From NCBI GenBank assembly GCA_937905835.1, contig CALCXK010000105.1, positions 1 to 16,441 on the forward strand: a stretch of DNA of 16,441 nt, written 5' to 3'. Source of the DNA: an uncultured Ilumatobacter sp. (GTDB taxonomy: Bacteria; Actinomycetota; Acidimicrobiia; Acidimicrobiales; Ilumatobacteraceae). The position numbers and the translations under genes are program-made. Of this stretch, positions 6,782-13,231 are shown one piece after another; position 1 is the stretch's first letter, and every line of letters begins with the position of its first letter. The notes under the pieces are model-generated. The model saw only the letters and a program-made list of their open reading frames with translations, did not search any database and was not told the origin of the DNA.

Positions 6782-8767
6782 ATGCCACCGATCGACTCTC
6801 CGCCCCCTGCTGGTTCGACCTCAGGTTCGACAGGGTCACCGCGTGCCCTGATTGGTGAGCTCGATCTCCACCTGCTTGGCGAGGGCAACCACCGTCGGTT
6901 GTGGGAAGTGCTTGGCCCGCAGGTGTTCGGTCCAGGCCCGGCTGGTGTGAGCGCAGTGCAGTTTACGGTGTGGGCACCCAACGCTGTGTCGGTTGCTGTT
7001 GTGGGCGATTGGAACGACTGGCAGCCCGAGCCGATGGTGATGATCGAGACCAACGTGCGGACCGGCATCTGGACGGTCGTCTGTCCGACCGCCCGTTCAG
7101 GCCACTGCTACAAGTACGAGGTTGTCAGCAAGGACGGACGCACGCTCCGTAAGGCCGACCCGATGGCTCGCCAGACCGAGGCGCCGCCGAGCGATGCGAG
7201 CGTCGTGCCGACGTCAAAGAACTACGAGTGGACCGACGCCGAGTGGATGCACGGGCGCCATGCCACCGTCGACGGCGACGCGCCGATGCGTATCTACGAA
7301 TTACATCTGGCGTCGTGGCGTCGTGGCGTGGACACATGGGACGATCTCGCTGAGCAGATTTCAGTGCATGTGTCGTCGCTCGGCTTCACGCACGTCGAAC
7401 TGCTTCCGATTGCCGAGCACCCGTTCGGCGGATCGTGGGGCTATCAGGTATCTGGCTACTACGCCCCGACAGCGCGCTTCGGTGACCCTGACGGGCTCCG
7501 CCGGTTCGTCGACGTGCTCCACCAGCGCGGTGTCGGCGTCATTGTCGACTGGGTGCCGGCACACTTCCCGAAAGACGAGTGGAGCCTCGGTCGCTTCGAC
7601 GGTACGGCGCTCTACGAACACCCCGACCCGCAGCGTGGCGAGCACCCTGACTGGGGCACCTATGTCTTCAACTTCGGGCGTAACGAGGTGCGAAACTTTC
7701 TTGTTGCCAACGCCCTGTACTGGCTCGACGAGTTTCACATCGATGGCCTGCGCGTCGACGCGGTGGCGTCGATGCTCTACCTCGATTATTCCCGCGATGA
7801 CGGCGGATGGACGCCAAACGTGCACGGGGGCAACGAGCACCTCGAGGCGATCATGTTCCTGCAAGAGACAAACAGCGTCGTTGCAGAAGAGTTTCCTGAC
7901 GTCCTGATGATTGCGGAAGAATCGACGGCGTGGCCGGGTGTCACCCATCCGGTCGCCGAGGGCGGTCTCGGTTTCACCCACAAGTGGAACCTCGGCTGGA
8001 TGCATGACTCGCTCGGCTATCTCGCGCTCGACGGTGTGTACCGCCAGCACCACCACAACGAGATGACGTTCTCGCAGCTCTATGCCTATAACGAGCGATT
8101 CGTCCTGCCGTTGAGCCACGACGAGGTGGTCCACGGCAAGGGCAGCCTCCTCAACAAGATGAGTGGTGACGACTGGCAGAAGTTCGCATCGCTGCGCAAC
8201 CTGCTCGCATGGCAGTGGTCGATGCCAGGTGTGCCGCTGCTGTTCATGGGCGCCGAATTGGCGCCCTGGCAGGAATGGAACGATGCCGCCGAGCTGCCGT
8301 GGCATCTTGCTGAGCACCCGTCGCACAAAGGTGTGCGGGACACAATCCAGGCAATGAACGCGGTCGCCGACCGGTGGCCGGCGCTGTGGGAACGCGACAC
8401 CGACCAGGCCGGTTTCCAGTGGCTCGACGCCAACGACGCTGAGCACTCGATGTTTGCCTTCATGCGGTGGGGCGTCGCCGGCGCACATGCCGTGGTCTGT
8501 ATCGCGAACTTCACGGCCGTTACTCGGCCGGGCTACCGCATTGGGCTGCCCTGGGGCGGGGACTGGCACATGGTGCTCGACACTGACTCACCCCAGTTTT
8601 GGGGGAGTGGCTACCGTGGCATCGACACCAACTCGATCGCAGCCGGCGAGGAACTGATCGACATCGTCAACGGAGTCGAGGAACCGTGGCAGGGTCAGTC
8701 ATGCTCGGCGATCATCGACGTCGGTGCACTATCGACGCTCTGGCTAGCTGCGCGTAGCCCGGGTTAA
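6782..8767 (+). CDS. glgB: 1,4-alpha-glucan branching enzyme (GH13, GlgB)
   Basis: Cuts alpha-1,4 chains and rejoins them as alpha-1,6 branches in glycogen-like polymers. It has 661 residues, within the family range. The CBM48 beta-sandwich is at about residues 55-125 (FTVWAPNAVSVAVVGDWNDW). The GH13 barrel follows with WGYQVSGYYAP, region I VDWVPAHF, region II DGLRVDAVASML with nucleophile D326, region III IAEEST with the acid/base glutamate near residue 379, and region IV LSHDEVVHGKGS with D447. The C-terminal all-beta domain ends in a short Ala-rich tail. Start ATG 6782 was chosen; the frame is open 133 codons further upstream but that stretch is antisense to the GT4 gene and resembles nothing. 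The stop codon shares the palindrome TTAA (8764-8767) with the convergent SRPBCC gene. It is divergent from the GT4 gene with overlapping promoters. Confidence 0.95.
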   Translation: MPPIDSPPPAGSTSGSTGSPRALIGELDLHLLGEGNHRRLWEVLGPQVFGPGPAGVSAVQFTVWAPNAVSVAVVGDWNDWQPEPMVMIETNVRTGIWTVVCPTARSGHCYKYEVVSKDGRTLRKADPMARQTEAPPSDASVVPTSKNYEWTDAEWMHGRHATVDGDAPMRIYELHLASWRRGVDTWDDLAEQISVHVSSLGFTHVELLPIAEHPFGGSWGYQVSGYYAPTARFGDPDGLRRFVDVLHQRGVGVIVDWVPAHFPKDEWSLGRFDGTALYEHPDPQRGEHPDWGTYVFNFGRNEVRNFLVANALYWLDEFHIDGLRVDAVASMLYLDYSRDDGGWTPNVHGGNEHLEAIMFLQETNSVVAEEFPDVLMIAEESTAWPGVTHPVAEGGLGFTHKWNLGWMHDSLGYLALDGVYRQHHHNEMTFSQLYAYNERFVLPLSHDEVVHGKGSLLNKMSGDDWQKFASLRNLLAWQWSMPGVPLLFMGAELAPWQEWNDAAELPWHLAEHPSHKGVRDTIQAMNAVADRWPALWERDTDQAGFQWLDANDAEHSMFAFMRWGVAGAHAVVCIANFTAVTRPGYRIGLPWGGDWHMVLDTDSPQFWGSGYRGIDTNSIAAGEELIDIVNGVEEPWQGQSCSAIIDVGALSTLWLAARSPG

Positions 8768-9273
8768 TCTGTCACGTTGAGGTCGTGGTCCACGTAGCGG
8801 GCGTTGACGAGGGCTTCGAGGGCTTTCAGGTTGCGCTTCCAGATGAAACTGAGCACGAGTTTGCCGCCGATGATCTCACCGAGTCGCCCGCCGAAATACC
8901 ACGGAAAGTCGAGGTCTTCGCGCCAGGTGAACTTTGTGCGCTTGCCGCCGGCGAGGGGCTCGATCGAGAAGATGCCACTTCCCGTGACGATGCCTGTGTG
9001 CTTGACCCCCATCGCTCCATCGACGCCCGGCGTGCCGTCGCCGCCGTTACTCGCCGGCGTCCACACCGTGATCTCCATCTGATCGACCAACTTGATCGGG
9101 CCAATTTTGGTGTCACAGAGGAACTTGGTGCCAATTCCCCGGGTCTGCTCGGTTTCGAATCGGATCGCAACAGCGTCGGCCATCCAGTCAACATGGTTTT
9201 CGACGGGTTCGACGATGGCCCACACCTCGGCGGGCGTGGCAGCGAGATCGATCGAGACGGTCACATCACTCAT
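8764..9273 (-). CDS. SRPBCC (START/Bet v 1-like) family protein
   Basis: Small soluble protein of 169 residues with the helix-grip fold that forms a hydrophobic pocket. The N-terminus VTVSIDLAATPAEVWAIVEPVENHVDWM is the typical first strand followed by the V-shaped helices. The strands around GIGTKFLCDTKIGPIKLVDQM and TKFTWREDLDFPW follow, and a long C-terminal helix ends the protein (KRNLKALEALVNAR). Members include polyketide cyclases, CoxG-like proteins and lipid carriers; no catalytic residues can be assigned, so the ligand is unknown. It lies 57 nt downstream of galT on the same strand and may be cotranscribed. No TAnnnT box was found before its ATG; CATGAT 6 nt upstream is only a partial match. 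Its TAA stop overlaps the glgB stop by 3 nt on the opposite strand. Confidence 0.8.
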   Translation of the reverse strand: MSDVTVSIDLAATPAEVWAIVEPVENHVDWMADAVAIRFETEQTRGIGTKFLCDTKIGPIKLVDQMEITVWTPASNGGDGTPGVDGAMGVKHTGIVTGSGIFSIEPLAGGKRTKFTWREDLDFPWYFGGRLGEIIGGKLVLSFIWKRNLKALEALVNARYVDHDLNVTD

Positions 9274-9330
9274 CCGATCATCATGCCCGACCAGCCAGCG
9301 AGCTGAACACCGGGGCTGTGTGACGTCGGG

Positions 9331-10314
9331 CTATGCGTTGACGGTGATCGACTTCAGCGTCTCGCACGCCTGTTCGGGCGGGAGCACGTTGATCTGTACG
9401 CCGGTGCCGCGTTCGAAGCCAGCCTGGGTGACCAGGTTCGGCCACACGTGGGCGTGCCAGTGGTACCCGCCGGCATGCTCGTGGGGAGCAGTGTGGAAGC
9501 CGAGGTTGAACGCCACATCGCCGTGAACGGCTGTGAGTTGACCGAGCGCATCACGCAGTGCGATGCCGACTGCACGCAGGCTCTCGTCGTTCGCGTCCTG
9601 GAGATGTGCTTCGTGATGACGCGGGATGATGAGCATCTCATACGGCACGCCGCTCCAGAACGGAGTGATCACGGCAACGTCGTCAGTGGCGATCACGACT
9701 CGCTCGTCGGCAGCGATCTCGGCTTCGACCGTGGTGCACAGCAGGCATCCGCCAGCGAACCGGGCGAAAGCTCGTTCCTCGTCGATGACTTCGCCCGGCA
9801 CGAAGGGCAGGCCGAGGATTTGACCGTGCGGGTGAGCGATCGACGCACCGGCCTCGCGGCCGTGGTTGACGATGGCCTGGGTGTATCTGACTTGATCGAG
9901 CGCTGCGTGCTCGGAGAACCGGCGACGCAACGTGAACATCATCTCAGCGGCATGCTCGTCGTCGAGTTGGTGGAGGCCACTCTCATGGTCGGGTGTGTAG
10001 ACGAAGACCTCGTGGATGCCGCTGGCCTCGGCCTGGACATGAACCGGGCCAAGGTTGTGGACCGCAAAGCCCTCCACGCCGTTGAATGCCGGGTACTTGT
10101 TCGGGATGACACGCATCGACCAACTGCCGTCAGCCTCGATCGTTTCGAGCGCCGGAGGCGTTTCCTCTTCGTTGCCGGGACAGAAGGGGCAAGTACGACC
10201 GGACTCGGGGTCGACGATGTCGGTGCGGCTGGCGAAGTCGCTCGGGCGTTCGGCCCGTTCGGCCACGATTGTGACCCATCGTCCGTTCAGCGGATTTAGA
10301 CGCATCTGGCTCAT
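9331..10314 (-). CDS. galT: Galactose-1-phosphate uridylyltransferase (GalT)
   Basis: HIT-superfamily transferase of the Leloir pathway that swaps UMP between UDP-glucose and galactose 1-phosphate. It has 327 residues. The N-terminal RLNPLNGRWVTIVAERAERP is the typical family opening. C42 and C45 in CPFCPGNEEETPP are likely zinc ligands. The active-site triad is H161-P162-H163 in AHPHGQILGLP, with H163 as the predicted nucleophile that carries the uridylyl group. A second CxxC (C190/C193) is common in the actinobacterial and thermophile form. The start ATG 10314 is followed by a second ATG at 10305 that cannot be excluded. A TAGAAT box lies 9 nt upstream. No galK or galE is in the window. Its glucose-1-phosphate product links it to the nearby alpha-glucan genes, though that is inference; a related nucleotide-sugar phosphorylase activity is possible. 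Confidence 0.9.
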   Translation of the reverse strand: MSQMRLNPLNGRWVTIVAERAERPSDFASRTDIVDPESGRTCPFCPGNEEETPPALETIEADGSWSMRVIPNKYPAFNGVEGFAVHNLGPVHVQAEASGIHEVFVYTPDHESGLHQLDDEHAAEMMFTLRRRFSEHAALDQVRYTQAIVNHGREAGASIAHPHGQILGLPFVPGEVIDEERAFARFAGGCLLCTTVEAEIAADERVVIATDDVAVITPFWSGVPYEMLIIPRHHEAHLQDANDESLRAVGIALRDALGQLTAVHGDVAFNLGFHTAPHEHAGGYHWHAHVWPNLVTQAGFERGTGVQINVLPPEQACETLKSITVNA

Positions 10315-10323
10315 CGTCTCGAC

Positions 10324-10329
10324 ATTCTA
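10324..10329 (-). promoter_or_regulatory. Putative -10 element (TAGAAT) of galT
   Basis: TAGAAT on the minus strand ends 9 nt before ATG 10314, which would leave a leader of only 2-3 nt. It lies in the 82-nt gap between the PAP2 gene and galT, so galT may be transcribed separately as well as by read-through. Confidence 0.45.
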
Positions 10330-10396
10330 CGACTGAATCTCACGCGAAACATGACAAGCCGTCGACCTTGTTGGCGGTGTGTAGCGCAACGCAGAT

Positions 10397-11269
10397 CTAC
10401 TGCGACGCAGCCCGAAGAGCCTGGCGGTACTGATGGTCGAGGCGGCCCTGATTCCAGCGATGCATACCCCAGCCGACGAGCGAACCGATACCGAATGCAA
10501 GCAGGCCGCCGGCGCCGTCGATCCAATAGTGATTGCCGGTGACGACGACGCCGAAGAGCGTGGCCATCGGGTATAGCACGACGAGCCCTTTGGCTGATCG
10601 CCGACGGAGCAGTGGCCACACGGCGAAAACACACCAGGTCGACCAGCCGATGTGCAGGCTCGGCATTGCTGCGTACTGGTTGGAGATCGACGCCATCGCC
10701 TCGGAGTCGAACGACCACGGCCCGCCATATTCGGCGAGCGTGTCGACGAACCCGAACCCGCCTTGAGCCCGAAACCGGCTGGTGAGGCAGGCGCCGCCGT
10801 ACTGAGACGGATCGAATGCGGGGCACGGCTTGTCGAGCAGCCGAGGTGGCATGAGTGGAAACCATGCGAAACCGACGATGGCGAGGCTGGTCATCATGGC
10901 GAGCGTGTTGCGCCACTGTGGGAAGACGTCCGGGCGCTTGACGTACAGCCAGATGAAGACGCCGAGCGTTGCTGCGAAGTGCAGCGTTCCGTAGTAAACG
11001 TTCCAGAACTGGATGAACCAGTGGTACGGCAGGAACCAGTCTTGGATTGTTTCCTCGTGGTAGAGGCCGATCCATCGTTCGAGTTGGATGACTCGCTCGG
11101 CGTTGGTGAACGCCTGCTCGGGGATGCCGTCGGCAGCGATCTTGTTCGATCCGAACAGGTTGCGAGTCCACGAATAGACGGCGTAGAAGACGCCGACGAT
11201 CAGCGCTTCCTTCCACCAAAACGTGCGATGTTGCCGCTCAGGAGCGATTTGTGCGTCGGCAACCTGCAT
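10397..11269 (-). CDS. PAP2-family membrane phosphatase/phosphotransferase (Aur1-like)
   Basis: Integral membrane protein of 290 residues with about six hydrophobic segments. It carries the phosphatase motifs: a first motif near WRNTLAMM...FPLMPPRLL, motif 2 MPSLHIGWS with H206, and motif 3 GNHYWIDGAGG with H247 and D251. The arrangement (long first half, PPRLL, PSLHxG, HYxxD) matches the inositolphosphotransferase/Aur1-like PAP2 subgroup rather than small undecaprenyl-diphosphatases, so it may transfer or remove a phospho-head group on the outer face of the membrane. I chose ATG 11269 over the ATG 87 nt upstream because the first helix follows shortly and TACAAT stands 9 nt before it. It lies 65 nt downstream of the thioesterase gene and 82 nt upstream of galT on the same strand. 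The natural substrate is unknown. Confidence 0.82.
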   Translation of the reverse strand: MQVADAQIAPERQHRTFWWKEALIVGVFYAVYSWTRNLFGSNKIAADGIPEQAFTNAERVIQLERWIGLYHEETIQDWFLPYHWFIQFWNVYYGTLHFAATLGVFIWLYVKRPDVFPQWRNTLAMMTSLAIVGFAWFPLMPPRLLDKPCPAFDPSQYGGACLTSRFRAQGGFGFVDTLAEYGGPWSFDSEAMASISNQYAAMPSLHIGWSTWCVFAVWPLLRRRSAKGLVVLYPMATLFGVVVTGNHYWIDGAGGLLAFGIGSLVGWGMHRWNQGRLDHQYRQALRAASQ

Positions 11270-11278
11270 GGGTTCTTT

Positions 11279-11284
11279 ATTGTA
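11279..11284 (-). promoter_or_regulatory. Putative -10 element (TACAAT) of the PAP2 gene
   Basis: TACAAT on the minus strand is close to the bacterial -10 consensus (TATAAT) and ends 9 nt before ATG 11269. The surrounding bases are unusually AT-rich for this window. Confidence 0.5.
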
Positions 11285-11334
11285 TTCGATCGTTCCGGAT
11301 CTCTGACGAGCAAATTGACGCTGGGCTGACGTGT

Positions 11335-11724
11335 TCAGGTTGATGTGCCGCAGCACTTGCCCATGAACTCGTCGATGCTGACGACGACACGGGTCATTTT
11401 TCCGGCAGCGATCAGGCCACCGGCATCAGTGGCCGAGACCTCAAAGCTGAGGCGTCGGCCGTCGATCTTCTTGAGCACTGCTTCGGCGAACACCTCGGCG
11501 CCGATCGGCGTTGGCTGCAGATGATCGAACTGCACACGCATGCCGACCGTGGTTGTGCCGGTCTCCAGTGTGTTGGCCAGCGCGTTGTGGCAGGCCTCTT
11601 CGCACAGGGCCACGAGCCGCGGCGAACCGAGCACGTTGACGATGCCAGAACCAAGGGCAAGTGCTGTGTCGCCGTCGGTGACCATCAGTTTGGCGTCGCC
11701 GCGCATACCCGTTTCAAGAATCAC
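11335..11724 (-). CDS. Hotdog-fold thioesterase, fluoroacetyl-CoA thioesterase (FlK)-like
   Basis: Single-domain hotdog protein of 129 residues, predicted to hydrolyse a small acyl-CoA in the cytoplasm. It reads MILETGMRGDAKLMV, then DTALALGSGIVNVLGSPRLVALCEEA (first strand and central helix), then TTTVGMRVQFDHLQPTPIGAEV. Residues S34, E42 and H68 stand at the same intervals (8 and 26) as the Thr42/Glu50/His76 triad of FlK, with Ser in place of Thr. The start GTG 11724 is fixed by the family's short N-terminus and by TAGCGT 7 nt upstream; the much longer open frame before it is antisense to tldD. The protein ends in a short Cys-Cys-Gly tail. It is divergent from tldD (115 nt) and precedes the PAP2 gene. 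The true substrate is unknown; most relatives are not proven to act on fluoroacetyl-CoA. Confidence 0.8.
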   Translation of the reverse strand: MILETGMRGDAKLMVTDGDTALALGSGIVNVLGSPRLVALCEEACHNALANTLETGTTTVGMRVQFDHLQPTPIGAEVFAEAVLKKIDGRRLSFEVSATDAGGLIAAGKMTRVVVSIDEFMGKCCGTST

Positions 11725-11731
11725 ACCCGGG

Positions 11732-11737
11732 ACGCTA
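11732..11737 (-). promoter_or_regulatory. Putative -10 element (TAGCGT) of the thioesterase gene
   Basis: TAGCGT on the minus strand ends 7 nt before GTG 11724, matching TAnnnT at leaderless spacing. It decides the start in a frame that is otherwise open for 146 further codons. Confidence 0.55.
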
Positions 11738-11826
11738 ACGCGACCGACCGGCGCGACACACGCTGTGCCGAAACTGTCATGTTCGACGACAAGGCCGCAC
11801 AAGTGTCGCCCTGACTGCGCACGTCG

Positions 11827-11832
11827 TATCCT
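11827..11832 (+). promoter_or_regulatory. Putative -10 element (TATCCT) of tldD
   Basis: TATCCT ends 7 nt before GTG 11840, identical in sequence and spacing to the box before glgP. No Shine-Dalgarno site is present before the GTG. Confidence 0.55.
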
Positions 11833-11839
11833 GTCGGTT

Positions 11840-13231
11840 GTGATCGATACAGACGTCCTGGAACGAGTACTCGCCGGAGCTGTGCGCACCGGCGCCGACT
11901 TCGCTGAGGTGTACGCCGAAGACAAATCGAACACCTCGGCGGGCCTCGACGACGGCCGCATCGAACAGGTCACCAGTGGTCGTGACCGTGGTGCCGGTAT
12001 TCGTGTGATCGCCGGTGACACCACCGGCTTCGCACACACCGCTGATCTCTCCGAAGCCGGCCTCGTCGCTGCGGCATCGGCAGCAGCAGCAGCAGCCAGC
12101 CAGGGTGGCGGGGGGGTGCGTAACGTGTCGCTCACAAAGGCCTCGGTCCACCGTCCGAACACGATTGTTCACCGGCCCGAAAGCATTGCCAAGGCCCGCA
12201 AGGTCGAACTGCTGCAGGGGATGAACGAGGCCGCGCGTTCGTACGGTCCCGAGATCGTCCAGGTGTCGGCCGGTTACGGCGACAGCTCGAAGCGCACCCT
12301 TGTCGCGAATACCGACGGCGTGTTCGCGATGGACGAGATCATCCGCACCCTGCTCCGCATCAGTGCAGTCGCCGACGGTGACAGCGGTATGCAGACCGGC
12401 TACCAGTCGATGGGTCACACGGTGGGTTTCGAGATCTTCGACACGGTCGACGTCGAGGAGCTCGCCCGTGATGCGGCTCGCCAGGCGATCACCAAGCTGC
12501 TGGCTCGACCCGCACCGTCCGGCACGATGCCGGTCGTCATCAAGAACGGCTCCGGCGGCGTGCTCTTCCACGAAGCGTGTGGCCACGGCCTCGAGGCCGA
12601 CCTGGTTGCCAAGGATGCCAGCGTGTATGCCGGCAAAATCGGCCAACTCGTCGCCAATCCATTGGTGACCCTCGTCGACGACGGCACGATGCCTGGCGAA
12701 TGGGGCACCCTCGGCTACGACGACGAAGGCCACATTACCCAGCGCAACACGCTGATCGAAGACGGCGTTCTTACCGATTACATGTGGGACCACATCCGCG
12801 CCCGCAATGAAGGCCGGCGTGGCTCAGGCAACGGTCGCCGCCAGAGTTACCAGCACCTGCCGATGGTCCGCATGACCAACACCTTCGTGCTCGATGGCCC
12901 GGACACCCCGGAGGACATCATCAGCTCGACGCCCAACGGCGTCTACGTCGCCAAGCTCGGCGGCGGCAGCGTCAACACCGCCACCGGCGACTTCGTGTTT
13001 GGCATGACCGAGGCGTACCTGATCGAAGACGGCAAGATCACCGAGCCACTGCGTGAGGGCAACCTCATTGGCAACGGCCCGAAGGTGCTGCGCGACATTG
13101 ACATGCTCGCCAACGACTTTGCGATGGGTAACCCGGGTACGTGCGGCAAGGACGGCCAGGGTGTGCCAGTCGGCGACGGTCAGCCCACCCTGCGCGTGAA
13201 GGAACTTACGATCGGCGGAACCGCAGCATGA
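11840..13231 (+). CDS. tldD: Metalloprotease TldD (catalytic subunit of TldD/TldE)
   Basis: Zinc protease subunit of 463 residues that with TldE cleaves small or unfolded peptides in the cytoplasm; in enterobacteria it matures microcin B17 and degrades the antitoxin CcdA. The zinc site HEXXXH is at H244-E245-H249 (HEACGHGLEAD), and a third ligand is likely C435 in the GTCGKDGQ segment, as in other TldD proteins. The N-terminal beta-rich domain is present (EQVTSGRDRGAGIRVIAG) as is the C-terminal domain (TPNGVYVAKLGGGSVN). The start GTG 11840 follows TATCCT by 7 nt; the open frame continues 100 codons upstream, antisense to the thioesterase gene, and is not family-like. An Ala-rich stretch (about residues 78-88) is encoded by five CAG-register trinucleotides, followed by seven consecutive G. 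It overlaps tldE by 4 nt (ATGA). Confidence 0.94.
   Translation: MIDTDVLERVLAGAVRTGADFAEVYAEDKSNTSAGLDDGRIEQVTSGRDRGAGIRVIAGDTTGFAHTADLSEAGLVAAASAAAAAASQGGGGVRNVSLTKASVHRPNTIVHRPESIAKARKVELLQGMNEAARSYGPEIVQVSAGYGDSSKRTLVANTDGVFAMDEIIRTLLRISAVADGDSGMQTGYQSMGHTVGFEIFDTVDVEELARDAARQAITKLLARPAPSGTMPVVIKNGSGGVLFHEACGHGLEADLVAKDASVYAGKIGQLVANPLVTLVDDGTMPGEWGTLGYDDEGHITQRNTLIEDGVLTDYMWDHIRARNEGRRGSGNGRRQSYQHLPMVRMTNTFVLDGPDTPEDIISSTPNGVYVAKLGGGSVNTATGDFVFGMTEAYLIEDGKITEPLREGNLIGNGPKVLRDIDMLANDFAMGNPGTCGKDGQGVPVGDGQPTLRVKELTIGGTAA

Noticed and set aside
10390..10404. CGCAG/CTGCG hairpin over the PAP2 stop codon as a terminator
   Set aside because: Only a 5-bp stem, partly inside the coding sequence and with no T-run; such hairpins are common by chance here.
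12015..12810. Several antisense and off-frame open frames in tldD
   Set aside because: All are out of frame with the motif-containing TldD frame and have no recognisable content.
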